Shown here: piece after piece, positions 9,180 to 18,305 of the stretch
How positions within the stretch are numbered: position 1 is the first letter of the stretch
How the letters are laid out: each line of letters opens with the position of its first letter
Origin: JAUMWX01 sp023394215
GTDB lineage: Bacteria; Bacillota; Clostridia; Tissierellales; Peptoniphilaceae
Length of the DNA stretch: 64,000 nucleotides
NCBI GenBank assembly: GCA_050313995.1
Contig: JBNPMM010000003.1
Reading direction: 5' to 3' (one strand)
Notes under the pieces: model-generated
The model's database searches: none
What the model was told of the DNA's origin: nothing
Seen by the model: only the letters and a program-made list of their open reading frames with translations
Position numbers and translations under genes: made by a program

Positions 9180-10085
9180 CTATTTTTTAACAACCATGGA
9201 TAAAGCTTCTACCTCTTCCGGAGACAAATCCTGAAGACTTTTGCCGTTTTTTATCTCCTTAGAATAAGTATAAGCTCCATCCCTGCCGTTTATACTCGTA
9301 AACATTATACCATTATTAAACCTATCAAGGAATACCAATGTGAACGATAGCTCACCTGTCTGATTATCAAAAGCATTATACTTATGAAGTGCAACATTTT
9401 GTATAGCCATTGATAATTTATCATTTATAGCCTTTAGTTCCAAGGTAAGCTTATTGTTCATTATACCTATATTTTCTTCCAATCTCTTATCAAAAGCATC
9501 AAGATCAACTTCATGCCTTTCTTCGATTTTCTTATAAATAGTTTTCCTATCCTTATTTATATTAAGAATCTCATTAGTATACTTACTGTCCAAGTCATTA
9601 TACATATCGGTAAATTTTTTCTCATTTGAAGTTATTGCGGATTCTAACTTGGAATTGCTGTTATTTACTATAGCATTAAGCTTTTGACTCTTATTTAAAA
9701 AATCATCATGCAATCTTGCATTTTCTTCTTTGATTATTTTTTCAAGCCTACTTACTTCACCCGAGATTTTTTTATTGAATAAATTTTGATTATTCATTAT
9801 TTGATCTTCAATCTTGTTGTTCATAAACTTATCGGCACTTTCCTTGGCCTCTGAAAGCTCTGAAAAACCGTCTTCTAAGGATTTTAATTTTTTTATTGCT
9901 ATGTCAATATCCTTGGAATGAGCTCTAAGCAACTCTTCCATATTAAGGTCTCCCCTGCCCCTTAAAAGATAATCGTATCTTTTTTTCATATTTTTCAGCT
10001 TAAAATTTAGATTTCCAAGTCTAAATAAAATAACTATAGTCAGCAAAGCCACTATAACTGACAATATTATTTCTAAAGTAGTCAT
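9180..10085 (-). CDS. DUF4446-family protein with a long coiled-coil insertion
   Basis: An N-terminal membrane segment (residues 4-21) is followed by the DUF4446 start YDYLLRGRGDLNMEELL. The C-terminal part, from about residue 230, has the family core NVALHKYNAFDNQTGELSF and the segment around TSINGRDGAYTYSKEI. Between them lie roughly 130 charged residues with heptad-like spacing, predicted coiled coil, absent from the usual ~160-residue members. Function is unknown; the family commonly follows parB in clostridia. It starts 1 bp after the parB stop, so a role linked to the chromosome-partition complex is plausible but unproven. Confidence 0.75.
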   Translation of the reverse strand: MTTLEIILSVIVALLTIVILFRLGNLNFKLKNMKKRYDYLLRGRGDLNMEELLRAHSKDIDIAIKKLKSLEDGFSELSEAKESADKFMNNKIEDQIMNNQNLFNKKISGEVSRLEKIIKEENARLHDDFLNKSQKLNAIVNNSNSKLESAITSNEKKFTDMYNDLDSKYTNEILNINKDRKTIYKKIEERHEVDLDAFDKRLEENIGIMNNKLTLELKAINDKLSMAIQNVALHKYNAFDNQTGELSFTLVFLDRFNNGIMFTSINGRDGAYTYSKEIKNGKSLQDLSPEEVEALSMVVKK

Positions 10086-10086
10086 A

Positions 10087-11004
10087 TTAATCTCCTAACT
10101 GATATCTTTTTAAGAAATCTTCTATTTGTTCGTCGTCAAAAAACTCAATGTTAACCTTCCAAGAATTCTTGGCCTTATTTATCTTAACTTTTGCCCCTAT
10201 TGATTCCTTGAATCTTTCTTCCAAGTCTCTTATATATATATCCTTTACCTTTGGAAGCTTGGATGAAGATCTTTTTTCTATCTCATTTACTGTGATTTCA
10301 TTTCTTATAAGCATCTTAAGATACTTGGATCTAAGCTTTAAATCCTCTACCGAAAGCAGGGCCCTTCCTTGGCTCGAAGTTATATTTCCCTCTTCAAGCT
10401 CCTTAATTGTATCCTTATCCAAGCCTAACAGCCTTACTATATTTGCAATATAAGTTCTCGACTTACCTATTATATCACTAAGTTCGTTTTGAGTAAGACT
10501 ATATTTTAACATAATATTTTTATATGCCAAAGCTTCTTCATAGGGATTAAGATCTTCTCTTTGTATATTTTCAACCATAGAGATCATATCCTTATCTTTA
10601 GAGGTTAATTTTTTCACGATTGCAGGAACTTCTTCCAAGCCGGCTAAAACAGCCGCTCTATACCTTCTTTCCCCCGCTATTATCTCATATTTTCCCCTAT
10701 TTTTCATTAAAACAAGTGGTTGAATAATCCCATATAACCTGATGGATTGTGCCAAATTTTCCAAGGCTTCGATATCGAAATTTTTTCTTGGGTTATCTTC
10801 ACTCGCCTTTATATCCGTCAATTTAATATTTTCTATGATTTCATTATCTATATTATCGGATTTACTTTTAAGCGATTTTTCATTATTTTTTTCAACCTTT
10901 TCCTCGTTTACAACTCCTAAAGTTTCCGTTTTTTCTACTACTTTATCTTCTTTCTCAGGAAATAGGGCTGAAATACCCCTTCCAAGACCCTTTCTCTTAA
11001 CCAT
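10087..11004 (-). CDS. parB: Chromosome-partitioning protein ParB (Spo0J)
   Basis: A CTP-dependent DNA clamp that loads at parS and spreads to organise the origin. The 305 residues comprise the ParA-stimulating N-terminus (KRKGLGRGISALFP), an acidic/lysine linker, the CTPase domain with NPRK (71-74), GERRYRA (111-117) and ENIQRED (145-151), a helix-turn-helix near 170-192 (SLTQNELSDIIGKS) and a C-terminal dimerisation domain. It follows parA by 8 bp. Its likely targets are three palindromes just upstream of parA. Confidence 0.96.
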   Translation of the reverse strand: MVKRKGLGRGISALFPEKEDKVVEKTETLGVVNEEKVEKNNEKSLKSKSDNIDNEIIENIKLTDIKASEDNPRKNFDIEALENLAQSIRLYGIIQPLVLMKNRGKYEIIAGERRYRAAVLAGLEEVPAIVKKLTSKDKDMISMVENIQREDLNPYEEALAYKNIMLKYSLTQNELSDIIGKSRTYIANIVRLLGLDKDTIKELEEGNITSSQGRALLSVEDLKLRSKYLKMLIRNEITVNEIEKRSSSKLPKVKDIYIRDLEERFKESIGAKVKINKAKNSWKVNIEFFDDEQIEDFLKRYQLGD

Positions 11005-11012
11005 AAAAACTC

Positions 11013-11765
11013 CTATTTATTTAACTTAATAATTTCTGCTGCCAATTCAATATAAGCTTGGCTTCCTTTAGACTTTTCATCATAATCCAAAACTGATAAA
11101 CCGTATGAAGGGGCTTCAGCAAGCCTGATATTTCTTGGTATAAGGGTTTTAAATAACTTATCACCAAAATGTTTTTTAACTTCTTCAAAAACTTCCAAGG
11201 AAAGATTATTTCTCGGATCAAACATTGATATAAGGACTCCTTCTATCTGTAAATCGCTGTTAAAAGACCTTCTTATCAATTCTATGGTCTGCATTAATTG
11301 ACTTACTCCTTCCAAAGCATAATATTCTGCTTGTATCGGGATCAGGACAGAATTGGACGCAACCATGGCATTTATAGATAAAAGTCCCAAAGATGGGGGA
11401 CAGTCTATAAGAACAAAATCAAATTTTTCAAAATTACTTAGAAAGTTTTTAAGTAAACTTTCTCTATTTTCTATATCAACAGCTTCTATTTCAAAGCCTG
11501 AAAGTTGATTATTTGAAGCTATTATCTTAACATTTTTAGCACTTGTTTCCAAAGCATCTACTTGCGTTTCATCTATCAAAGCATCATAAATACTTGATTC
11601 CAACTTATTTTTATCTATACCGAGTCCGGAGCTCGTATTGGCCTGAGGATCCAAATCGACAACTAAAACTTTTTTATTTCTCCTGCCCAAAGCTGCCGCC
11701 AGATTAACCACTGCAGTAGTTTTGCCAACCCCTCCTTTTTGGTTAAAAATACTGATTACTTTCAT
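11013..11765 (-). CDS. parA: Chromosome-partitioning ATPase ParA (Soj)
   Basis: A Walker-type ATPase that binds DNA nonspecifically as an ATP dimer, drives origin segregation and in Firmicutes modulates DnaA. The deviant Walker A KGGVGKTT is at residues 10-17, with DLDPQANTSSGLG near 38-50 and DCPPSLG as switch region. The 250-residue length is typical of chromosomal Soj without an N-terminal HTH, so it is not a plasmid type Ia ParA. Three parS-like sites lie 81-181 bp upstream. Confidence 0.96.
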   Translation of the reverse strand: MKVISIFNQKGGVGKTTAVVNLAAALGRRNKKVLVVDLDPQANTSSGLGIDKNKLESSIYDALIDETQVDALETSAKNVKIIASNNQLSGFEIEAVDIENRESLLKNFLSNFEKFDFVLIDCPPSLGLLSINAMVASNSVLIPIQAEYYALEGVSQLMQTIELIRRSFNSDLQIEGVLISMFDPRNNLSLEVFEEVKKHFGDKLFKTLIPRNIRLAEAPSYGLSVLDYDEKSKGSQAYIELAAEIIKLNK

Positions 11766-11845
11766 ATTTTTCTCTCTTTCATAATTACTTCTCTACAATT
11801 ATAACATATGATTTCTATTTTAAAAAATATAATTACCCATAAAAA

Positions 11846-11861
11846 AGTTTCATATGAAACT
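11846..11861. promoter_or_regulatory. parS-like site 1
   Basis: AGTTTCATATGAAACT is a perfect 16-bp palindrome. It matches the parS consensus (TGTTNCACGTGAAACA) except for a TA centre in place of CG and the outermost bases. Confidence 0.65.
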
Positions 11862-11878
11862 TTAAACTTCCTCGTTTA

Positions 11879-11894
11879 TGTTTCATATGAAACT
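11879..11894. promoter_or_regulatory. parS-like site 2
   Basis: TGTTTCATATGAAACT has the same core as site 1 and one outer mismatch. Confidence 0.65.
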
Positions 11895-11930
11895 TTAAAT
11901 ACAAATATTAAAACTAAAATGAACTATAAA

Positions 11931-11946
11931 TGTTTCATATGAAACA
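11931..11946. promoter_or_regulatory. parS-like site 3
   Basis: TGTTTCATATGAAACA is a perfect palindrome. It differs from canonical parS only at the two central bases and abuts the rsmG stop codon. Confidence 0.7.
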
Positions 11947-12645
11947 TTATAGGGGATTGCTTCTCGGCTTTCCTTGACCTCTCGGATACTTTCCCGGAGT
12001 TCTTTTAATCTTTTTTATTATAATTAAACTTCTATCTCCGTAAGCCTCCGGCAGAGAATAAGTGATTATATTTTCAAGTCGTCCGCCCATTATATCTATG
12101 GCGTTTTTAGCAGATTCAACCTCTTCTTTAAAATTAGGCCCTTTCATAGCTATAAAATAACCTCCGGGTTTCACATAAGCTAAACAATATTCCACAAGGG
12201 TTCTCATATCAGCTACAGCCCTCGATGTTGCTATATCATATTGTTCTCTATAATCCTTATCTCTTGCATATTCTTCAGCTCTGGCATGAATAGGGTAGAC
12301 CCTGTTTAAATTTAAGTCTTCAACCACGCAATTTAGAAATTTTATACGCTTATTTAGGCTATCTAAAAGAGTCACTTCCAAACTTTCATCCAAAAGCTTA
12401 AGCGGTATTCCAGGAAATCCGCCTCCGGTACCTATATCAATAAGTTTACTTTCATTTTTAATCAATGAAGACTTGTGAAGTAAAAGCGAATCCAAAAAAT
12501 GTTTAATATAAACATCCTTTTCCTCAACTATATTTGTAATATCGGTTCTTTCATTCCACTCACTAATCAATCTATAATAGGATGAAAACTTACTTTCCTG
12601 CTCTTTACTTAATTTGAATCCACTATTAGCAAATAAATTATTCAT
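11947..12645 (-). CDS. rsmG: 16S rRNA (guanine-527-N7)-methyltransferase
   Basis: Methylates G527 of 16S rRNA using SAM. The SAM loop LIDIGTGGGFPGIPLKLL and the family C-terminus RTPGKYPRGQGKP are both present in 232 residues. It overlaps mnmG by 8 bp, which is the conserved gidA-gidB arrangement near oriC. The stop codon is directly next to parS-like site 3. Confidence 0.96.
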   Translation of the reverse strand: MNNLFANSGFKLSKEQESKFSSYYRLISEWNERTDITNIVEEKDVYIKHFLDSLLLHKSSLIKNESKLIDIGTGGGFPGIPLKLLDESLEVTLLDSLNKRIKFLNCVVEDLNLNRVYPIHARAEEYARDKDYREQYDIATSRAVADMRTLVEYCLAYVKPGGYFIAMKGPNFKEEVESAKNAIDIMGGRLENIITYSLPEAYGDRSLIIIKKIKRTPGKYPRGQGKPRSNPL

Positions 12646-14530
12646 TTTTCAACCTTCTCTGAGTTTCCAAGTAAATTAAAATAACATTAATATCCGAAGG
12701 ACTTACACCGGATATTCTTGATGCCTGTCCTACCGATGTCGGCTTTATATTATTAAGCTTTTGAACGGCTTCTTTTTTAAGTCCCTTTATCAAACCATAA
12801 TCTTCTATATTAAGCTTCTTTCCTTCAAGTTTTTTAAATTGACTTATCTGCATTTCCTGTTTTGCTATATAACCTTCATACTTTATCTGAGTTTCGACCT
12901 CAAGCCTGTCCTGCCTGTTTATATAAGGTCTGTTAGGATCAAATATTACGGTCATCTCATAGTTAAGTTCCGGTCTTTTTATCAGATCATAAAGACTCGT
13001 TGCTGTCTTAAGCCCCGTAGAACCTATACTCTCCAATTGCTTATTTATCTCTTCTTTCGGGGTTATTATTATACTTCTTAACCTTTCCGACTCTTCCTCT
13101 ATAGTTTTTTTCTTTGTCAGCATAAGCTCATATCTTTCTTTTGAAACCAAGCCCAAATTATATGCTTTTTCAGTAAGTCTAAGATCTGCATTATCCTGTC
13201 TAAGGGCTAACCTGTATTCCGCCCTTGAAGTCATCATTCTATAAGGCTCATTTGTACCCTTAGTTACCAGGTCATCAATCAAAACTCCTATATAAGATTC
13301 GGATCTGTCAAGTATAAAAGCTTCTTTGCCGTCAATATTCTGAACGGCATTTATACCGGCCATAAGACCTTGGGATGCTGCTTCTTCATATCCCGATGAA
13401 CCGTTAATTTGACCTGCAAAAAATAAGTTTTTTATATCCTTGCTTTCCAAATTCAATTTTAAGCTTGTAGAATCTATACAATCATACTCTATACCATAGG
13501 CTGATCTCATAAACTCAACATTCTCAAGCCCTATAATTGTTTTATAAAGTTCCTTTTGCACTTCCTCAGGTAGGGTAGAGCTTGCTCCCTGCACATACAT
13601 TTCCTCGGTATCAAGCCCCTCCGGTTCTATGAATATTTGATGATGGTCATTATCCGGAAATCTTACTATCTTATCCTCTATAGAAGGGCAATACCTTGGA
13701 CCTATACCCTTAACCTCACCAGCATACATAGGGGACCTGTGAAGATTCTCTCTTATAATTTCATGGGTTCTTTCCGTTGTATAAGTCAAATAGCAAAGTT
13801 CTTGTTGTATTTCAAACTTTTTACCAATATTTAGAAAGGAAAATGGTACTATTTCAACATCTCCATATTGTTTTTCCATCTTTTCAAGATTTAAGCTTCT
13901 CTTATGGACTCTGGCAGGGGTTCCGGTCTTAAATCTTCTTAAATTTATACCATGTTCTATCAAAGACTTGGACAAATGAGTTGCCGCCTTCATACCATGG
14001 GGACCTGATGTATATTTTAGCTCTCCCATCATTATAAGCCCGTTCAGGTATGTTCCTGTAGCAACTACTACGGCTTTTGCAGGATAGTAGGCTCCTGAAA
14101 CGCTGATTACTCCCTTTACCTGTCCCTCTTCCACAAGAATTTCCTTTACTTCAGATTCTATAATCCTCAAATTTTCTTGAGCCTCCAAAACCTTTTTTAT
14201 TTCAGTATGGTATTTTTTCTTATCAGCCTGAACCCTCAAAGAATGTATAGCAGGCCCCTTGGATGTATTGAGCATACGAGACTGTATAAAGCTCTTATCT
14301 ATATTTACAGCCATTTCTCCGCCCAAAGCATCAACCTCTCTCACAAGATGACCCTTTCCGGTGCCGCCTATATTTGGATTACAGGGAAGATCTCCTATAG
14401 AATCTAAACTAATAGTCATCATTATTGTATTTTTCCCCAATCTTGCCCCTGCCAAAGCAGCTTCTATACCGGCATGTCCACCACCTATTACCACAAGATC
14501 GACCGCTTTTTCCTTATATAAATTTGCCAT
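12638..14530 (-). CDS. mnmG: tRNA uridine-34 5-carboxymethylaminomethyl-modification enzyme MnmG
   Basis: The FAD- and NADH-dependent partner of MnmE, which installs cmnm5 on U34 of tRNAs reading split codon boxes. The FAD-binding GGGHAG is at residues 16-21 and GDLPCNPNIGGTGKGH contains the conserved Cys region. The 630-residue length is complete and includes the helical C-terminal MnmE-binding domain. It starts 8 bp after the mnmE stop. Confidence 0.97.
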   Translation of the reverse strand: MANLYKEKAVDLVVIGGGHAGIEAALAGARLGKNTIMMTISLDSIGDLPCNPNIGGTGKGHLVREVDALGGEMAVNIDKSFIQSRMLNTSKGPAIHSLRVQADKKKYHTEIKKVLEAQENLRIIESEVKEILVEEGQVKGVISVSGAYYPAKAVVVATGTYLNGLIMMGELKYTSGPHGMKAATHLSKSLIEHGINLRRFKTGTPARVHKRSLNLEKMEKQYGDVEIVPFSFLNIGKKFEIQQELCYLTYTTERTHEIIRENLHRSPMYAGEVKGIGPRYCPSIEDKIVRFPDNDHHQIFIEPEGLDTEEMYVQGASSTLPEEVQKELYKTIIGLENVEFMRSAYGIEYDCIDSTSLKLNLESKDIKNLFFAGQINGSSGYEEAASQGLMAGINAVQNIDGKEAFILDRSESYIGVLIDDLVTKGTNEPYRMMTSRAEYRLALRQDNADLRLTEKAYNLGLVSKERYELMLTKKKTIEEESERLRSIIITPKEEINKQLESIGSTGLKTATSLYDLIKRPELNYEMTVIFDPNRPYINRQDRLEVETQIKYEGYIAKQEMQISQFKKLEGKKLNIEDYGLIKGLKKEAVQKLNNIKPTSVGQASRISGVSPSDINVILIYLETQRRLKNE

Positions 14531-14538
14531 AAATCTCC

Positions 14539-15912
14539 TTATTTACCTATACAAAAATCGTTGAATATTTTATTCAATACATCCTCTTCTATGCTTTCTC
14601 CTGTAATTTCTCCCAGTTGGGCATAAGCTGTCCTTAAATCTATTTCGATAGCATCCATTGAAAAACCTTTTTTTATATCTTCCAAGGATGATTTTATATT
14701 TTCTCTCGCATCTTCCAAAAGTTTTTTGTGCCTTAGACTCGTTACCATAGCTGTGTCACTGATGACAATTTCTCCATCAAAAAACATATCTATGATTGCC
14801 TCTTCCAAATCTTTAACTCCTCTGTTTTTTATTATAGATGAATCTATTATTTTAAATCCTCTTAATTTATCTAAAATATAGTTTTTATCAGCTACTGAGC
14901 TTAAATCATTCTTATTTAAAAGTATAATAGCCTTTCTGCCTCTTATTAAATCTATAATTTTCTCATCCTCATCATCAAGCTCCCTTGACATATCAAATAT
15001 AGCTATAACCAAATCCGCCTCAGCCGCAAACTCTATACTCTTGTTTACACCTATGGATTCAACCAAATCACTGGTATTTCTTATCCCTGCAGTATCTATT
15101 ATTTTAATTGAAACCCCGGCTAAATCTATATATTCTTCTATTGTATCCCTCGTCGTTCCGGGAATATCTGTTACTATAGCTCGATTTTCTTTTAACAAAG
15201 CATTAAGAAGGGAGGATTTACCTACATTAGGCTTTCCTATAATAACAGTTCTTATACCTTCCTTAATAATTCTACCCTTATTCGAAGAATTTATAAGTTT
15301 ATCCATTTCTTCTATAACTTTTTTTCCTGTTTCAAGTATTGGCTCTACAGGCAATTCATCCTGTAAATCTTCCATAAAGTTTATGGAATATTCTACCCTT
15401 GCCAACATTGAAAGTACATTTTCTTTTATCTGACCTATAGCCGACTTAAGGCTTCCCTGCAACTGATTAAGTGATGCCTCATAAGCCCTGTCAGTCTTTG
15501 CATCTATAAGGCCTATTACCGCTTCAGCCTGAGATAGGTCAAGACGTCCGTTCAAAAAGGCTCTTTTTGTAAATTCTCCTCTCTCGGCAAGATATGCCCC
15601 CTGAGACAAAAGAAGATTTAAAGTTTTTCTTACAGCTATGCTTCCACCATGACAATAAATCTCAACCACATCTTCTTTAGTATAGGTATTAGGTGCCTGC
15701 ATAAAAGATATAAGGACTTCGTCAACTATATTTTGCCCGTCATATATGTGGCCATATTGCAAATACCTATTTTTTATATTTTCTATTTTTCTATCCCTAA
15801 AGTCTTTGAAAATATTTTTAGCTATTAAAAATGCCTTAGGACCGGTCATCCTTACTATACCTATACCGGCTTCACCTATAGCTGTAGAAATAGCTGCAAC
15901 TGTTTTTTCCAT
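14539..15912 (-). CDS. mnmE: tRNA modification GTPase MnmE
   Basis: A dimeric potassium-activated GTPase that works with MnmG on wobble uridines. It has an N-terminal folate-binding domain, a G domain with GKPNVGKSS (P loop), GTTRDT (switch), DTAG and NKND, and the C-terminal catalytic CIGK that ends the protein. The 457-residue length is normal. It is separated from the upstream jag gene by 79 bp containing a terminator, so mnmE-mnmG-rsmG probably has its own promoter. Confidence 0.97.
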   Translation of the reverse strand: MEKTVAAISTAIGEAGIGIVRMTGPKAFLIAKNIFKDFRDRKIENIKNRYLQYGHIYDGQNIVDEVLISFMQAPNTYTKEDVVEIYCHGGSIAVRKTLNLLLSQGAYLAERGEFTKRAFLNGRLDLSQAEAVIGLIDAKTDRAYEASLNQLQGSLKSAIGQIKENVLSMLARVEYSINFMEDLQDELPVEPILETGKKVIEEMDKLINSSNKGRIIKEGIRTVIIGKPNVGKSSLLNALLKENRAIVTDIPGTTRDTIEEYIDLAGVSIKIIDTAGIRNTSDLVESIGVNKSIEFAAEADLVIAIFDMSRELDDEDEKIIDLIRGRKAIILLNKNDLSSVADKNYILDKLRGFKIIDSSIIKNRGVKDLEEAIIDMFFDGEIVISDTAMVTSLRHKKLLEDARENIKSSLEDIKKGFSMDAIEIDLRTAYAQLGEITGESIEEDVLNKIFNDFCIGK

Positions 15913-15960
15913 AATATCCTTTCATAAAAGCTTACATGAGTTTAATATTCTATCTTATAA

Positions 15961-15987
15961 GCAAAAACTCCCCAAATATTGGGGAGT
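15961..15987 (-). terminator. Terminator downstream of jag
   Basis: A 7-bp GC-rich stem (ACTCCCC 15967-15973 with GGGGAGT 15981-15987) is followed on the minus strand by TTTTTGC. It separates the rpmH-to-jag unit from mnmE. Confidence 0.75.
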
Positions 15988-15991
15988 AAAT

Positions 15992-16849
15992 TTAACCTTT
16001 ATATTTTACAACTACTTTTCTGTTAGGGAAGTTTCCTTGAGAAACTGTCTCTATTTCCTTGTAGTTCTGTAAAGCATAGTGAACTATTCTTCTTTCATAT
16101 GCATTCATCGGTTCCAAGGCTATAGATCTTTTTGATTTCAAAACCTTAAAAGCAACCTTTCTTGCATTATTTTCAATAGCATCTCTCCTTCTTGCTCTAT
16201 AGTTTGCTACATCCAATGTGACCCTATGGAAATCTTGAGAATATCTATTGGCAATCAAGCTGAGAATATATTGTAAAGAATCTAAAGTTTCTCCCTTTCT
16301 ACCGATAACTATACCCGTATCTTCCTCAGATATATCTTTTAGATTAAGATATAGACTGTTATCAGTAAACTTTGATTCAACTTTAGCAACAATGTGCATC
16401 TTTTCAAGCAAATCCTGTAGGTTTTCAACCAATTTCTTTTCTACTTCTTCCTGAGAAAGTCCTTCTTTTTCAAAATCCGTTTCGACAACTTCAACAGATT
16501 CTTCAATAAGCTCTTTTTTCTCATCAAAAGTTTCTTCCACAAGGATTTCCTCCTTAAAAGAAACTGTTTCAACCTCAGGTTTTTTCCTGCTTTCAGACAC
16601 TTCTTCCTTTAAAGTATCTTCCTTTTTCAACATGGAACTGCCGAAAACATCCCTAAGTATGTCTTCTTTTACATCTATTTTTTCGCTTACCTTAACTATG
16701 GCTTCCTTTGATCCCAATAAACCAAATAAACCTTTTTTAGCTTGTTCTAAAATTTCTATTTCAACCTGGCTCTTAGTTAAACCAAGTTCCTTTAACCCTA
16801 ATTCAACAGCTTCATCTACGGATTTAGCTGATTTTATAACTGATCTCAT
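15992..16849 (-). CDS. jag: RNA-binding protein Jag (KhpB/EloR)
   Basis: An RNA-binding regulator of cell elongation and division in Firmicutes, conserved next to yidC. The 285 residues hold an N-terminal Jag domain (1-50, with GLKELGLTKSQVEIEIL), a long Glu/Lys-rich linker, a type II KH domain with the GxxG loop GRKG in GIVIGRKGETLDSLQY, and a C-terminal R3H domain around NAYERRIVHYALQ. All three domains look intact. It follows yidC by 8 bp. Confidence 0.93.
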   Translation of the reverse strand: MRSVIKSAKSVDEAVELGLKELGLTKSQVEIEILEQAKKGLFGLLGSKEAIVKVSEKIDVKEDILRDVFGSSMLKKEDTLKEEVSESRKKPEVETVSFKEEILVEETFDEKKELIEESVEVVETDFEKEGLSQEEVEKKLVENLQDLLEKMHIVAKVESKFTDNSLYLNLKDISEEDTGIVIGRKGETLDSLQYILSLIANRYSQDFHRVTLDVANYRARRRDAIENNARKVAFKVLKSKRSIALEPMNAYERRIVHYALQNYKEIETVSQGNFPNRKVVVKYKG

Positions 16850-16857
16850 CTTAACTC

Positions 16858-17568
16858 CTAAATATTGGCCCTTCTGGCAGCAATTAAACGACCGGCTCCT
16901 CTAATAACAATTTCTACAATGTTACCAACTATCCAGTACAAAATAAGTCCTGAAGGCATTGTTCTAAAGAAGAAGAAGAACAAAATAGGCATCATATATA
17001 GCATCATTTGAGTATTTTGTCCGCCTGCTGCAGCTTGAGTTACAGAATTTTGTGATAAATAAGTAACTCCAAGTTGTGTAAGTGAGTTTAACAAAGCAAA
17101 AACAAAACCTGTAGGATCCGCCAAAGACAAGTCGTTTATCCAGAAAAAGTTTCTTGATATTTGATTAATTTGTTCAGGATTGTCGAACAAATATTTTCCG
17201 GGTTCTCTAACAACTGCAAATAAAGCATATACTATAATAAGTTGTATAATCAGCATCAAACAACCTGAACAACCTGCAGTAGCTATATTGTTTTCCTTTT
17301 GAAACTCCTGTAATTTTTGATTTAATATCTGTTGATCATAACCGTATTTTTTCTTTAACTCTTCAATTTTCGGTTGCAATTCCATAGTTCTCTTTTGATT
17401 TTTAGTCTGTTGAATAGTCATTGGAATTGTGATCAACTTATATACCAAACCCATAACTATAAGAGCCATTGCATACTCTGAAATATTTGCTGTGCCGGCA
17501 CCTATGTTGTTAAGTGTTTCATATATAAATCTAAATAATTTTCCAAGTAAATCGGATAAAAATGACAT
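16858..17568 (-). CDS. yidC: Membrane protein insertase YidC/OxaA
   Basis: Inserts and folds inner-membrane proteins. The 236-residue protein has about five membrane segments with the cytoplasmic coiled hairpin (QPKIEELKKKYG) between the first two. There is no lipobox and no large periplasmic domain. The position usually held by the hydrophilic-groove arginine of TM1 reads K44 in VYKLITIP, a conservative change. It follows yidD by 9 bp. Confidence 0.94.
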   Translation of the reverse strand: MSFLSDLLGKLFRFIYETLNNIGAGTANISEYAMALIVMGLVYKLITIPMTIQQTKNQKRTMELQPKIEELKKKYGYDQQILNQKLQEFQKENNIATAGCSGCLMLIIQLIIVYALFAVVREPGKYLFDNPEQINQISRNFFWINDLSLADPTGFVFALLNSLTQLGVTYLSQNSVTQAAAGGQNTQMMLYMMPILFFFFFRTMPSGLILYWIVGNIVEIVIRGAGRLIAARRANI

Positions 17569-17577
17569 GGACTCCTC

Positions 17578-17790
17578 CTATTTTAATGGGTCGTGCCCAC
17601 CTTTACTAAATGGATTACATCTTAAAATTCTCCATATAGTCAATATCATAGCTTTGAAAAAATTATACTTTTGAAAAGCCTCTATGGCATATTCGGAGCA
17701 TGTAGGTGTAAATCTGCATTTACTTTGCCCAAATAAACCTGAAATATATTTCCTGTAAATTTTAATTAGGAATATGGCTATCTTTCTCAT
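17578..17790 (-). CDS. yidD: Membrane protein insertion efficiency factor YidD
   Basis: A small 70-residue protein that aids YidC-dependent insertion. It contains the invariant Cys-rich core CRFTPTCSEYA and the ending GGHDP. It shares one base with the rnpA stop (TAATG), which indicates coupled translation. Confidence 0.96.
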   Translation of the reverse strand: MRKIAIFLIKIYRKYISGLFGQSKCRFTPTCSEYAIEAFQKYNFFKAMILTIWRILRCNPFSKGGHDPLK

Positions 17791-18131
17791 TATTTTTTAT
17801 TCCTTTTGTATAAAGATAAAAGATGTAAAACTGATTTTTCCAGGTCCCTGTATTCCATATCTATAGTTATGCTCTTTGGAATCAATATATAGTCTTTCTT
17901 TTTATCAAAGCCTGATAAATTATGGCGAACAATTTCTTTTAGTCGTCTTTTTATCTTATTTCTCTTGTTTGCCTTTCCAAACTTACGAGATAGGGTATAA
18001 CCAAACCTAGGATTGTCATAGTCGCTATTTACAACCAACATAGTCATCTGCCTGTTATAATATCTCTTAGCTTTTTTGTAGGCCCTTGTAAATTCACTAT
18101 TTTTTTTAATCCTATACTTTTTATCCATCAA
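17790..18131 (-). CDS. rnpA: Ribonuclease P protein component
   Basis: Protein subunit of RNase P, which trims the 5' ends of tRNAs. The RNR motif KANKRNKIKRRLKE and the aromatic RFGYTLSRKFG segment are present in 113 residues. It follows rpmH by 39 bp that include a weak hairpin. Confidence 0.96.
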   Translation of the reverse strand: MMDKKYRIKKNSEFTRAYKKAKRYYNRQMTMLVVNSDYDNPRFGYTLSRKFGKANKRNKIKRRLKEIVRHNLSGFDKKKDYILIPKSITIDMEYRDLEKSVLHLLSLYKRNKK

Positions 18132-18142
18132 AAGTCCTTAAA

Positions 18143-18169
18143 TAAATAAATCTATGAAAAAATCATAGA
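18143..18169 (-). terminator. Possible attenuator between rpmH and rnpA
   Basis: A 7-bp AT-rich stem (TCTATGA/TCATAGA, 18151-18169) is followed on the minus strand by TTTATTTATTTAA. It could lower rnpA expression relative to rpmH, but the stem is weak. Confidence 0.35.
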
Positions 18170-18170
18170 C

Positions 18171-18305
18171 TTAAGCTGATAATTTTTTTCTTCCCTTTTG
18201 TCTTCTTGCTTTTAGTACTCTTCTTCCACCTGAAGTAGACATCCTTGCTCTAAAACCGTGCTTTTTAGATCTTCTTCTTTTATTTGGTTGATAAGTTCTT
18301 TTCAT
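18171..18305 (-). CDS. rpmH: 50S ribosomal protein L34
   Basis: A 44-residue basic protein beginning MKRTYQPNKRRRSKKHGFR and ending QKGRKKLSA, an almost exact match to the L34 family. A GGGGGG-rich ribosome site precedes the ATG. It is the first gene of the rpmH-rnpA-yidD-yidC-jag unit and has a consensus promoter 82 bp upstream. Confidence 0.98.
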   Translation of the reverse strand: MKRTYQPNKRRRSKKHGFRARMSTSGGRRVLKARRQKGRKKLSA

